Of a stretch of 64,000 bases of DNA, positions 48,137 through 57,800 are shown piece by piece; positions within the stretch are counted from its first letter, which is position 1; every line of letters starts with the position of its first letter. A program made the position numbers and the translations under genes. This stretch comes from Patescibacteria group bacterium UBA6805 (GTDB taxonomy: Bacteria; Patescibacteriota; Minisyncoccia; Minisyncoccales; Minisyncoccaceae): assembly GCA_002452735.1 (NCBI GenBank), contig DKFD01000011.1, forward strand, positions 52,506 through 116,505, given 5' to 3'. A model generated the notes under the pieces. The model had not been told where the DNA came from. It saw nothing but the letters and a program-made list of their open reading frames with translations, and did not search any database.

Positions 48137-48619
48137 ATGAATAAAAAAGCTTTTACGGGCTTTACGCTGATTGAGCTGTTGGTGGTTATCGCCATTATCG
48201 GTATTTTGTCCGGCTTGATTATCGTTTCCTTGTCCGGAGCCCAGAACCAGGCCAAAGATGCAAGAATCAAGGCGGCTTTGGACCAGATGAGGCCTCAGGC
48301 AGAGATTTACAAGATTACTTACGATAATTATGCTGCTTCAGCCATTGACACGACCATTGCTTCGGGGACAGCTTGCGCCCTGGATGCCGCTAACTCTTTC
48401 CTTCGTGCTTCGGTCAGCCCTGACGGAGACAGATTGTGTGACGACATCCAAACTCAAGGAACAGGAAACTTGATTGTAAGAATGAACAATGCAACCGGTT
48501 CCGGTGGGAAATATTGCGTTTCCAAGGTTTTAAACGTGACTGGCAGCCACTGCATTGATTCCTCCGGTTATTCGGGTTCCACCGCCAACTGTGATATAAC
48601 AAACTATGATTGTCAGTAA
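48137..48619 (+). CDS. pilA: Type IV major prepilin
   Basis: Structural subunit of the pilus. The 160-aa precursor has a basic leader MNKKAFTG, the prepilin-peptidase site G|FTLIELLVVIAIIGILSG with Glu at +5, and a hydrophobic helix followed by a globular head. The head contains five or six Cys and ends with C-x-D-x2-GYSG-x2-A-x-CD-x-TN-x-DC. ATG 48131 would add two residues; 48137 is preferred because it gives a conventional leader. It has its own promoter and a strong terminator, as expected for an abundant protein. Confidence 0.94.
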   Translation: MNKKAFTGFTLIELLVVIAIIGILSGLIIVSLSGAQNQAKDARIKAALDQMRPQAEIYKITYDNYAASAIDTTIASGTACALDAANSFLRASVSPDGDRLCDDIQTQGTGNLIVRMNNATGSGGKYCVSKVLNVTGSHCIDSSGYSGSTANCDITNYDCQ

Positions 48620-48632
48620 TTTTTTGAGAAGG

Positions 48633-48660
48633 GCCCCTCTAAAGAGGGGCTTTTTATTTT
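48633..48660 (+). terminator. Strong intrinsic terminator after the pilin gene
   Basis: GCCCCTC (48633-48639) and GAGGGGC (48644-48650) with a TAAA loop, followed by TTTTTATTTT. Confidence 0.9.
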
Positions 48661-48673
48661 TTAAAAAATATGT

Positions 48674-48679
48674 TAAAAT
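48674..48679 (+). promoter_or_regulatory. -10 element of a possible leaderless pilD promoter
   Basis: TAAAAT ends exactly 6 nt before ATG 48686. No good -35 exists (TTTTTA at 48651), so this is weak on its own and is noted for its spacing. Confidence 0.35.
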
Positions 48680-48685
48680 CATTTT

Positions 48686-49501
48686 ATGCTAAATGAAGAA
48701 TTTTTGATTTTGATTTTGATTTTTATCTTGGGCGCCGTTGCCGGCAGTTTTATTAATTGTCTCTGCTGGAGGATCAATCAAAAAGAAACCATTATGGGCG
48801 GTTCGTATTGTCCGAAATGCAGGCACAAGCTCGGGTTTTTTGATTTGTTTCCCTTGCTTAGCTTTCTTTCCTTGAGAGGAAGATGCCGCTACTGCAAGGA
48901 AAAGATATCTTTCCAGTATCCTTTAATGGAAATGCTGACCGGACTGGCCTTTGTTTTTGTTTATCATTACACTGGCTTTGACATTTTGACTTTCGATTTT
49001 CAGAACATCGCTTTCTACGAATTGATTTTCAGATGGTTTTTGTCCGTTCTTTTGCTTACGGCTTTCATCTACGACCTTAAGTATTTTATTATCCCGGACA
49101 GAATCACTTTTTCCGCCATTGTTTTGACCTTTTTATGGATTGTCGTCGGTTTTTTCTTGAAGCATTACACGGAAATGCAGGTTTTAAGCTTCCTTTTTTC
49201 CGGTTTGGCTTCGGCTTTCTTCTTTTTCTGTTTATGGTTTTTTTCTTCGGGCAGGGCAATGGGGTTCGGCGACGTAAAATTGGCTTTTCTTCTGGGCTTG
49301 TTCCTGGGCTATCCCGTCATTATTCCCGCTCTTTTCGTTTCTTTCTTTATCGGCGCTTTAATCGGAATAATTCTGGTTCTCTTGAGAAAAAAGAAGATGA
49401 AGTCGGAGGTTCCTTTCGGTCCGTTTCTGGTAATGGGAACTTTTATCGGCCTGGCTTGGGGCGAAGACATTATTTTATGGTATCTTTCTTTTTTAAAATA
49501 A
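48686..49501 (+). CDS. pilD: Prepilin peptidase PilD
   Basis: Membrane aspartyl protease that removes prepilin leaders and, in its bifunctional form, methylates the new N-terminus. The 271-aa protein has about seven membrane helices. The catalytic Asp are in AFIYDLKYFIIPD (about residues 124-136) and GFGDVKL (about 191-197). The methyltransferase-type cytoplasmic loop is kept, with the two zinc pairs CPKCRHK and CRYCKEK. It separates the major pilin from the minor pilin genes and ends 10 nt before them. Confidence 0.95.
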   Translation: MLNEEFLILILIFILGAVAGSFINCLCWRINQKETIMGGSYCPKCRHKLGFFDLFPLLSFLSLRGRCRYCKEKISFQYPLMEMLTGLAFVFVYHYTGFDILTFDFQNIAFYELIFRWFLSVLLLTAFIYDLKYFIIPDRITFSAIVLTFLWIVVGFFLKHYTEMQVLSFLFSGLASAFFFFCLWFFSSGRAMGFGDVKLAFLLGLFLGYPVIIPALFVSFFIGALIGIILVLLRKKKMKSEVPFGPFLVMGTFIGLAWGEDIILWYLSFLK

Positions 49502-49511
49502 CAAGGGTATA

Positions 49512-50063
49512 ATGGTTAAAATGAGGAATAATCTTGAAAAAGGTTTGACCCTGGTGGAAATGTTTGTCGTCGTTTCCATTGCCGTCGTGATGACGACGAT
49601 AGTTTTCGGCAATTACGGAAAAGGAAAAGAGAGCCTGGCTCTGGAAAGAGCCGGCCAAAAATTGTTTCAGGACTTGAGGCGCACTCAGGAGTTGGTTATG
49701 TCCGGAGTGCCGTCGGCGGGGATTAACGCCTGCGGCATCTATTTTAACAAGACTTCGGGCAACGAAACCAAGTATCTCCTTTACAATAACGTCAACGCCA
49801 ACTATTTTTATGAAAATGGAACCGATTCAATAAGGGAAACAATAAGCATCGAGTCCGGAATTAAGATTTGTGACATTAAAGACAATGGCGTTAGCGGCAA
49901 TACCGTCAGCGTTTCTTTTATGCCGCCGGAGCCGGTAACCAGGATTGACAGCAATTATGCGGGGCACGAAGCAACGATTATCCTGTGCATTGTCGGTGAT
50001 ACAACGAAAACCAGGGAGATTAAAATAAACAATCTCGGAAGAATAGAAATAACCAACCCTTAA
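49512..50063 (+). CDS. Minor prepilin (GspH/FimT-like)
   Basis: A 183-aa prepilin-like protein: leader MVKMRNNLEKG, cleavage before LTLVEMFVVVSIAVVM with Glu at +5, a hydrophobic helix, and a beta-rich head with DLRRTQELVMSG early, which is typical of GspH/FimT minor pilins. Two to three Cys are in the head (NACGIYF, IKICDIKD, ILCIVG). It opens the run of four minor pilins that prime pilus assembly. The alternative start is ATG 49521 (MRNNLEKG). Confidence 0.85.
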   Translation: MVKMRNNLEKGLTLVEMFVVVSIAVVMTTIVFGNYGKGKESLALERAGQKLFQDLRRTQELVMSGVPSAGINACGIYFNKTSGNETKYLLYNNVNANYFYENGTDSIRETISIESGIKICDIKDNGVSGNTVSVSFMPPEPVTRIDSNYAGHEATIILCIVGDTTKTREIKINNLGRIEITNP

Positions 50064-50067
50064 TTAT

Positions 50068-50574
50068 ATGAGAAAAATCCTTAAAAACGGTTTTACTTTG
50101 ATTGAAATGGTGGTTTCGGTTTTTGTGATATCCGTAGCCGTGGTGGGGGTTTTTCAGGTAACTACCAGGTATATTCAGCAAACCAAGTTTGAAAAAGAGG
50201 CTTATGTAGCCGCTCTTTTGGGCCAGGAGGCCATTGAGATTATAAAAAACTTCAGGGACGTTAACTGGATAGGAAGCAGTAATCCCCTTGATTGGAAGAA
50301 CGGGTTGACTTCCTGTTCTTCGGGCTGCGAGATTGATTACGACGATGCCGGCTTCACTGTCTGGTCTGGCAGCGGAAGATATTTATATATTGAAAAAACG
50401 AGCGGTCTGTATAAATATTTGGACTCTCCTGGACCCGACGACGTAAAAACCGTTTATAGAAGAAAGGCAACCATAACCGAAGTGGGAAGCGACGAGTTGG
50501 ATATCGTGGTTGATGTTTATTGGAGAACCAACACCACGACCGTAAAGGAAGATATATATAATTGGAAACAATAA
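50068..50574 (+). CDS. Minor prepilin (PilV/GspI-like)
   Basis: A 168-aa prepilin with leader MRKILKNG, cleavage before FTLIEMVVSVFVISVAVVG and Glu at +5. The segment AALLGQEAIEIIKNFRD after the helix is typical of PilV/GspI-type minor pilins (LA.EA.E..R). The head contains CSSGC. It lies 4 nt after the first minor pilin gene and directly before the third. Confidence 0.85.
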   Translation: MRKILKNGFTLIEMVVSVFVISVAVVGVFQVTTRYIQQTKFEKEAYVAALLGQEAIEIIKNFRDVNWIGSSNPLDWKNGLTSCSSGCEIDYDDAGFTVWSGSGRYLYIEKTSGLYKYLDSPGPDDVKTVYRRKATITEVGSDELDIVVDVYWRTNTTTVKEDIYNWKQ

Positions 50575-50576
50575 TC

Positions 50577-51143
50577 ATGGAAAACAAAGGATTAACATTG
50601 GTTGAATTGTTGATATCCGTTTCCATCTTTGGAATTTTAGCCATAATTTTAATCGGCATTTTCGTGGCGGCCCTAAATGCCCAAGCTTCGGTTCTTCAGA
50701 ATCAGGAGATACTCGGCCAGGCCAGCTATGCCCTGGAATATATGGACAGAAGCATTAGAATGGCCCTGAGGGATGATGCTGCCGGAGCTTGTTCCGGCGC
50801 TGATAAGAACTACAACACGGCTTCGGGAATAGTTTTTCTGGCCTTTGACGCAATGGCCGGAGATTATCGCTGCAAGCGTTTTTATCTTGAAGACAATAAA
50901 ATCAAAGAGCAAAAATCAATTGATAAAACCGCAGCCAATTTCGGAGCAGGCGTTGAGCTGACCTCGTCAAAGGTCAGGGTTAACGGTTTGATTTTCAGTG
51001 TTTTGGGAGACGTTCTTGATGTTTCCCAGCCCCAGGTTACGATTTTGATAAATATGGAGTCAAACAACAGGAGGTTGGTTCCTTTGCCCAGCATGGTCAT
51101 TCAAACAAGCGTTTCTCAAAGGAACTTAAATATCAGCGATTAA
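50577..51143 (+). CDS. Minor prepilin (PilW/GspJ-like)
   Basis: A 188-aa prepilin with a very short leader MENKG, cleavage before LTLVELLISVSIFGILAII and Glu at +5. After the helix, SYALEYMDRSIRMALRDD fits the PilW/GspJ type. The head has ACSGADKNYN and YRCKRFYLE. ATG 50577 is chosen because the in-frame ATG at 50562 lies inside the preceding gene and would give an atypical leader. Confidence 0.85.
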   Translation: MENKGLTLVELLISVSIFGILAIILIGIFVAALNAQASVLQNQEILGQASYALEYMDRSIRMALRDDAAGACSGADKNYNTASGIVFLAFDAMAGDYRCKRFYLEDNKIKEQKSIDKTAANFGAGVELTSSKVRVNGLIFSVLGDVLDVSQPQVTILINMESNNRRLVPLPSMVIQTSVSQRNLNISD

Positions 51144-51148
51144 AATAT

Positions 51149-51526
51149 ATGGAAAAAAATAATCTTAAAAAAGGCGTTTCCCTGTATTTGATTGTTGTGA
51201 TTATTTCCGTTCTTTTGGCCGTGTCTTTGAACGCAGGGTCTTTAATCGTCGGCGGAGCCAAGATTATAAAAGGAGCAGCTGATTCGGTAAAGGCTTTTTG
51301 TGCGGCCGATACTGGAATAGAAGAAGCGCTGTACAATGCGAAAAACGGAACCTGCAACAACATCGTCAACGGAATCGTGGGAGGCGATGCCAAATATGTT
51401 TACAGCGTTAACGTAAGCTATACCGGAGCCGATTGCACCGATACGGGAACAACCATACAATCCACCGGTGAATTCAAGCCCGGAGCAACCTCTTCAAGCA
51501 AGAGAAAAATTAGTATTACCTATTAA
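51149..51526 (+). CDS. PilX-like minor pilin
   Basis: A 125-aa protein with a basic start (MEKNNLKKG), a hydrophobic helix (VSLYLIVVIISVLLAVSL) and the PilX hallmark AADTGIEEALYNA at about 52-64. The residue at +5 after Gly is not Glu (VSLYL), as in many PilX/GspK-type minor pilins. The head has three Cys. It is the fourth minor pilin and is followed by ligA after 10 nt. Confidence 0.82.
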   Translation: MEKNNLKKGVSLYLIVVIISVLLAVSLNAGSLIVGGAKIIKGAADSVKAFCAADTGIEEALYNAKNGTCNNIVNGIVGGDAKYVYSVNVSYTGADCTDTGTTIQSTGEFKPGATSSSKRKISITY

Positions 51527-51536
51527 GAGGCGAAGC

Positions 51537-53597
51537 ATGAAAAGAGAAGAGGTCAAAAAGAGGATAGAGAAGTTGCGAGAACTCATTAATCACCACCGCT
51601 ATCTTTATCATGTTCTTGACAGGGAAGAAATATCTCCGGCAGCGCTTGATTCTTTAAAAAAAGAGCTTTTTGATTTGGAACAGAAATTTCCCGAGCTGAT
51701 TACTTCCGATTCTCCCACCCAAAGAGTGGGAGGAAAGCCTCTGGACAGCTTTGAAAAATACGAGCATAAAAAATTAATGATTTCTTTTGACGACGCTTTT
51801 TCCAGGGAAGACATGGACAATTGGGAAAAAAGAAATTTCAAATTATTGACGGAAGAGGAAAAGAAAAGAGTTGATTATTATTGCGAGCCCAAGCTTGACG
51901 GGTTGGCGATAGAATTGGTTTATGAAAAAGGCGTTTTAAAAGTCGGGGCGACCCGCGGCGACGGCAGAATGGGAGAGAATGTTACTCAGAACATTAAAAC
52001 CATAGAATCTCTTCCTTTGAAATTGAGGGAAAAAGAAGATGCGGTAAAAGAATTAAAGAAAAACAATCTCAAAGAAATAGCCCGGTTCGTGGAAAAGAAC
52101 GGACTCAAAGAGGTGGTTGCCAGAGGCGAGGCGATTATTACCAAAAAGGGTTTTGAAAAAGCCAATAAGGAAAGAGAGAAACAAGGGCTTCCTCTGTATG
52201 CCAATCCGAGAAATTTAGCTGCCGGGTCAATTAGGCAGCTGGACCCCCGGGTTGTTGCTTCAAGGAATCTCGATGCCGATGTTTATGACTTGATTTCCGA
52301 CCTCAGACAGAAGACCCACCAGGAAGAACACATTATTCTTCAGGCTCTGGGATTTAAAACCAACAACAAGCACAATAGGCTTTGCGGGAATCTGGACGAG
52401 GTTTTTGCTTTTTACGATGTCTGGAAAGAGAAAAGAGATAACCTTCCCTACGAAATAGACGGAATAGTGGTTTCAGTTAACGATAACCGGATTTTTGAAA
52501 ACTTGGGAGTGGTGGGCAAGTCGCCCCGGGGAGCCATTGCCCTAAAGTTTCCCCTGATTGAGGCGACGACAACGGTTGAAGACGTCGAGGTCCAGGTTGG
52601 CCGTACCGGGGCCATGACTCCGGTGGCAATCTTAAGGCCGGTCGAGGTCAATGGAGCGACCATTACCAGGGCGACCTTGCACAATGAAAGAGAAATAGAG
52701 AGATTGGGATTGAAGATTGGAGACACGGTGGTAGTGGGAAGAGCGGGCGACGTTATTCCCGAGATAGTCAAAGTTTTTCCCGAATTGAGAACCGGCAAAG
52801 AAAAGAAGTTCAAGATGCCTCTTTTTTGTCCTTCTTGTGAAACTAAGCTGGTTAAGCCGGAGAAGGACGTTATTTGGAGGTGTCCCAATCCGAATTGCTT
52901 TTCTAGAAGAAGCAAATATTTCAATCATTTTGTTTCTCGGGGAGCTTTTGACATTGACGGCTTGGGGCCGAAAATAATTGAAAAACTAATGGACGAGGGA
53001 TTAGTTTTGGACCCGGCGGACTTGTTTGATTTGAAGAGCGGAGACCTTGTTCCTCTGGAAAGGTTCGGCAAAAGGTCGGCGGAGAAAATCGTGGAAGCGA
53101 TTCAGAAAAAAAAGAAACCGCCTTACCACAAATTTCTTTACGGTCTGGGGATCAGAAATGTCGGACAAAAAACCGCCCAGGACTTGTCGCGGCGATTCGA
53201 ATCAATCAAAGATTTAGAAAAGGTCTCTTTAAAAGAATTGGAAGAGATTAAAGACGTCGGTCCCGTCGTGGCCAAATCAATCTATGAGTGGTTTCGCGAC
53301 AAAGAGAACCTCGCTTTCCTTGAAAAATTAAAAGACAAGGGCTTGAGGTACGAGAAAAGTAAAAAAACAAAAGGAAAACTAAAGGGTTTAAATTTCGTAA
53401 TTACCGGAACTCTTAAAAGCTTGAGTCGGGAAGAAGCCAGGGAAAAGATAGAAGAAGAGGGGGGAGAGATTTCTTCGTCCGTTTCCAAGAGTGTTGATTA
53501 TCTTGTTTTAGGAGAAAACGCCGGCTTTAAATACGGCAAAGCCAAGGAGTTGGGCACGAAGATTATCAGGGAAAAAGAATTTTTACAAATGCTATGA
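51537..53597 (+). CDS. ligA: NAD-dependent DNA ligase
   Basis: Seals nicks during replication and repair using NAD+. The 686-aa protein has the Ia domain, the adenylation domain with the active Lys in CEPKLDGLAIELVYE (about residue 119), an OB domain (GRTGAMTPVAILRPVEV), the four-Cys zinc finger (CPSC and CPNPNC), HhH repeats and a C-terminal BRCT domain (about 610-686). The start is ATG 51537 with AGAGG upstream; the longer frame to 51468 overlaps the pilX-like gene. The stop overlaps the next gene as ATGA. Confidence 0.97.
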   Translation: MKREEVKKRIEKLRELINHHRYLYHVLDREEISPAALDSLKKELFDLEQKFPELITSDSPTQRVGGKPLDSFEKYEHKKLMISFDDAFSREDMDNWEKRNFKLLTEEEKKRVDYYCEPKLDGLAIELVYEKGVLKVGATRGDGRMGENVTQNIKTIESLPLKLREKEDAVKELKKNNLKEIARFVEKNGLKEVVARGEAIITKKGFEKANKEREKQGLPLYANPRNLAAGSIRQLDPRVVASRNLDADVYDLISDLRQKTHQEEHIILQALGFKTNNKHNRLCGNLDEVFAFYDVWKEKRDNLPYEIDGIVVSVNDNRIFENLGVVGKSPRGAIALKFPLIEATTTVEDVEVQVGRTGAMTPVAILRPVEVNGATITRATLHNEREIERLGLKIGDTVVVGRAGDVIPEIVKVFPELRTGKEKKFKMPLFCPSCETKLVKPEKDVIWRCPNPNCFSRRSKYFNHFVSRGAFDIDGLGPKIIEKLMDEGLVLDPADLFDLKSGDLVPLERFGKRSAEKIVEAIQKKKKPPYHKFLYGLGIRNVGQKTAQDLSRRFESIKDLEKVSLKELEEIKDVGPVVAKSIYEWFRDKENLAFLEKLKDKGLRYEKSKKTKGKLKGLNFVITGTLKSLSREEAREKIEEEGGEISSSVSKSVDYLVLGENAGFKYGKAKELGTKIIREKEFLQML

Positions 53598-54685
53598 CTT
53601 TTCCGAAGCTAATCAAATTTGACCGGGTTTTAATCGGGGCGAGCGTCGCGCTTTCTCTTTTGGGCCTGGTTTCTATTTACAGTTCGTCCGTTTTGGACCA
53701 GGATTTCGCCAATTTTTACAAGCAGTTGTTTTTTCTTTTTTTGGGTTTAATCCTGATGTTTTTGATGAGCTTTTACGACAACCGGAACTTGAGGGAAAAC
53801 CCTTTTTTAATTCTTTCTTTCTATTTTCTCTGCGTCGTTTTTTTAATCGGTCTTTTCTTTTTTGCTCCGGAAATCAGGGGCATTAAGTCGTGGTACCGGT
53901 TGGGTATTTTTTCTTTCGACCCCATTGAACCGACCAAACTGGCTTTAATTTTGATTCTGGCCAAGTATTTTTCCAAAAGGCATATTGAACTGTATAACCT
54001 CAAACACATAATAGCTTCGGGCATATACGTCGCCATTCCTGCCGTTTTGATATTTTTCCAGCCGGAGCTTGGTTCGGTAATTATTCTTTTAAGCATCTGG
54101 CTGGGCGTTCTTTTGGTTTCGGGAATAAAAATACGCGAGTTCGTAATTCTTGCTTTGATTTTCGTTCTTTTTTTCGGATTAACCTGGACATTCCTTTTAA
54201 AGGATTATCAAAAAGACAGGGTTTTCAGTTTTATCGCTCCCCAGGAAGATCCTTTGGGCCAGGGTTGGAGTCAGAATCAGGCGAAAATCAGCATTGGTTC
54301 GGGCGGCTTGACGGGGCAGGGCGTGGGCAGCGGTTCGCAAACCCAGTACGGCTTTCTTCCTGAAGCTCAAACCGACTTTATTTTTTCGGCCATTGCCGAA
54401 GAGACGGGTTTTGTCGGCGTATTTTTCCTGTTTTATTGTTTTTCCCTCGTTTTGTTGAGAACCGTGAAAATAGCTCTTAATGCCAGGTCCAATTTCTCCC
54501 GACTCTTCGCCTGCGGCCTGGCTTTCAGCATCTTTTCTCAGGTGGTTGTCAGTATCGGCATGAATCTGGGGCTTTTGCCGGTCGTGGGGATTCCTCTTCC
54601 CCTGGTTTCTTACGGAGGAAGCAACCTGATATTTACTTTTATCGGCTTGGGCATTTTGGAGAACATGAAAATGACGGAATCTTAG
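53594..54685 (+). CDS. rodA: SEDS glycosyltransferase, RodA/FtsW family
   Basis: Polytopic peptidoglycan polymerase that acts with a class B PBP. The 363-aa protein has about ten membrane helices; GIKSWYRLGIFSFDPIEPTKLALI, FQPELGSVIILL, the catalytic-loop region ITPQEDPLGQGW-like (APQEDPLGQGWSQNQAKISI) and the terminal PLVSYGGSNL are all family features. Length and the QTDFIFSAIAEETGF stretch favour RodA over FtsW, but the choice is not certain. It overlaps ligA by 4 nt and is the last gene of that unit. Confidence 0.9.
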   Translation: MTFPKLIKFDRVLIGASVALSLLGLVSIYSSSVLDQDFANFYKQLFFLFLGLILMFLMSFYDNRNLRENPFLILSFYFLCVVFLIGLFFFAPEIRGIKSWYRLGIFSFDPIEPTKLALILILAKYFSKRHIELYNLKHIIASGIYVAIPAVLIFFQPELGSVIILLSIWLGVLLVSGIKIREFVILALIFVLFFGLTWTFLLKDYQKDRVFSFIAPQEDPLGQGWSQNQAKISIGSGGLTGQGVGSGSQTQYGFLPEAQTDFIFSAIAEETGFVGVFFLFYCFSLVLLRTVKIALNARSNFSRLFACGLAFSIFSQVVVSIGMNLGLLPVVGIPLPLVSYGGSNLIFTFIGLGILENMKMTES

Positions 54686-54703
54686 ATTTTATTTTGTCAA
54701 CCC

Positions 54704-54735
54704 TTGACATTTTTTACGATTATTGATAGTATAAT
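54704..54735 (+). promoter_or_regulatory. Promoter of rpoBC-ftsK
   Basis: TTGACA (54704-54709), then overlapping -10 elements: TAGTAT (54727-54732, 17-nt spacer) and TATAAT (54730-54735, 20-nt spacer). A second candidate, TTGACT at 54770-54775, has only a poor -10. Leader length is about 135 nt. Confidence 0.6.
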
Positions 54736-54810
54736 CACACGTTTTAAATAAGGATTACTTAAGAATATCTTGACTATAGACTTTGTCCGCTATTAATTTT
54801 TTAATCGTTA

Positions 54811-54857
54811 TCCCTTAAAAAATGAGAAAAAGGGCATTTTTTGTTGCAATGCCTTAA
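54811..54857 (+). promoter_or_regulatory. Possible attenuator with 11-codon leader ORF before rpoB
   Basis: CCCTT (54812-54816) can pair with AAGGG (54830-54834), or AGGGCATT (54831-54838) can pair with AATGCCTT (54848-54855); the two folds exclude each other. A tiny ORF, ATG 54822 to TAA 54857 (MRKRAFFVAMP), covers the switch. No Shine-Dalgarno site is seen. Confidence 0.35.
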
Positions 54858-54874
54858 TTAGTTTTCAAAAGACC

Positions 54875-57800
54875 ATGAAAAACAAAGTCAAGGATTTTTC
54901 CAAAAGCCGGATTTCTTATCCTTTGCCCAGCTTGATTTTTTTGCAACAGGAAAGCGGAAGGCAATTTTGGGAAGAAGAATTGAAAGATTTATTCGCCGAG
55001 ATTTCTCCGGTAAGAGATTATACGGGGAAAGAGCTCGAGCTTTATTTTTTAGATTACAAATTGGGCAAATCCAATTATTCTTCGGGTTTTGACGCAAAAG
55101 AGAACAACGATTCATATTATTCCCCCTTAAGGGTCAGGACCAAGCTGGTCAACCTGAAAACGAAGAAATCTCAGGAACAAGAGATATTTTTTGGCAACTT
55201 TCCTCTTTTAACCGAAAGAGGAACTTTTGTTTTAAACGGAGTGGAAAGAGTGGTTGTTTCCCAACTCATCCGTTCTCCGGGAGTATTTTTTCCCTTGAGC
55301 ATCAACCGGGGGAAAAGGTGCTTCTCGGCAAAGATTATTCCCAGCAGAGGTTCTTGGCTTGAATTTGAAACCGAGCACACGGGAGTCATTAATGTCAAAA
55401 TAGACAGAAAAAGAAAGGTTCCGGCCACCACTGTTCTCAAGGCCCTGGGAGGATACAGCGAAGAAGACATTAGGGGCGTTTTTGTTCCTTTTGACACGGG
55501 CGAGACGAGATACATTGAAGAAACCTTGAAGAAAGATTCGGCCAAGAATCAAGAGGAGGCACTTTTGGAAATTTATCAAAGATTAAGGTCGGGAGAAATG
55601 GCCAACCCCGACTCGGCCCGAGAGCTCATTTTCAATATGTTTTTTAATTTTGAGAGATATGACTTGTCCAAGGTGGGCAGGTATAAGATGTGGTCACGTC
55701 TCCCGGAATTAAAGCCCGAAGACGATAAGGGCATATCCAAAGAAGACAGGGTTTTGTCAATCCAGGACATTATCGGGGTATTAAAAGAGATTATCAAATT
55801 GAACAATGACCCGTTGTCCCATCCGGACCAGATTGACCATTTGGGGAACAGGAGGGTAAGGAATTTTTCCGAGCTTTTATCAAGCAAGCTGAGGGTTGGT
55901 TTGGCCAGAATGGCGAGAATCATCAAGGACAGAATGTCCACCCTGGAGTTCGAAAACCTGAATCCGAACCAGCTTGTTAATCCCAGGCCCTTTATGGCCC
56001 AGGCCAATCAGTTTTTTACCGCCAGCCAATTTTCCCAATTCATGGATAATGTCAATCCTTTGTCCGAACTGGAGCACAAAAGACGATTAACGGCCACCGG
56101 GCCCGGAGGGTTAACCAGAGAGAGAGCTGGTTTTGACGTCAGAGACGTACAGCCGTCCCACTATGGAAAGATTTGCCCAATCCAAACCCCCGAAGGTCCC
56201 AATGTCGGGCTGGTTACTCACTTGGCTTTGTACGCGCGCATCAACCCTTACGGATTCTTGGAAACGCCGTATTTTAAAATGGAAAAAACCAAACTTTCCA
56301 AGAATGCCTATTACTTGGACGCCAATGCCGAAGAGAGGTACAACATCGCCCCAGCCAGCATCGCCCTAAAGGAAGACGGAAGAATCAAAGAAGAAAGAGT
56401 GGAAGCCAGAATTAAAGGAGAAGCGGGAGAGATAGAAAAAGAAAAAATTGATTTTGTTGACGTTTCGCCCCAGCAGTTCACTTCCGTGGCCACTTCTCTT
56501 ATACCCTTTTTGCAAAACGACGATGCCAACAGGGCTCAGATGGGCTCCAACATGCAAAGACAGGCAGTGCCCCTGGTCAATCCCGAACCGCCATTGGTGG
56601 GAACGGGATTGGAGCCTTATGTGGCCAGAGATTCAGGGCAATTGATTCTAGCCGAAGAAGCGGGAGAGGTGGTTAAGGTTGATTCCAAGGAAATTAAAAT
56701 TAAGGGAAACTCGGGAATCACGGCTTATCCTTTAAGAATTTTTGACAGGACCAATCAATATACCTGTTTTCATCAGAGAGCGGTGGCTGACAAGGGAGAC
56801 AAGGTCAAAAAAGGAGACATTCTTGCCGAAGGGGGTTCAATTTCCCAGGGAATGCTGAGCTTGGGAAGAAATCTTCTGGTGGCTTTCATTTCCTGGAGAG
56901 GCAACACCTTTGAAGACGCCATTGTTTTGTCCGAGCGCCTGGTCAAAGAGGACGTTTTCACTTCCGTGCATATTGAAGATTTTTTCTGCGACGTCAGGGA
57001 AACGAAACTGGGGCCGGAAATAACAACGGCCGATATTCCCAACGTGGGAGAGGACAAACTGAAAGACCTTGACGAAGAAGGAATTGTCAGAATCGGAGCC
57101 GAAGTCGGGCCTAATGACATTCTGGTGGGAAAGATTTCTCCCAAGGGCGAGGCGGAATTAAGCGCCGAAGAGCGTCTTTTAAGGGCTATTTTCGGAGAAA
57201 AAGCCAAGGAAGTCAAGGATACTTCCTTGAGATTGGAGCACGGAAAAAGAGGAAGGATTACCGACGTCAGGGTTTTTTCCAGAAGCGAAGGATACAGCCT
57301 GGAGCCGGGAGTGATAAAAAGAATCAGAGTAAGGGTGTCGGAAGTGAGGAAAATAAAAGTGGGGGACAAGCTGGCCGGCAGGCACGGGAACAAAGGCATC
57401 ATTGCCAAGATTCTTCCGCCCGAAGAAATGCCGTTTTTGGAGGACGGAACCCCGGTTGACATAATCTTAAATCCTTTGTCCGTCGCTTCCAGAATGAATT
57501 TGGGGCAGATTTTAGAAACGCATTTGGGGTTAGCGGTTAAGAAGTTGGGATATTACGCCACTACTCCTTCTTTGTCCGGAGCTCGCGAGGGAGACATCAA
57601 AGAAGAGTTGAAAAATGCCGGTTATCCCGAAGACGGAAAGCTGATTTTGCTGGACCCGGAAACAGGCGAGTCTTTCCCGGAGAAAATAACGGTCGGATAC
57701 ATTTACATGATGAAGCTTGCCCATATGGTGGAGGACAAGATTCATATGCGTTCCATCGGACCGTATTCTTTGATTACCCAGCAGCCCTTGGGAGGGAAAG

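Noticed and set aside
51468..51536. Longer LigA start
   Set aside because: It overlaps the pilX-like gene. ATG 51537 has AGAGG upstream and the expected ligase N-terminus.
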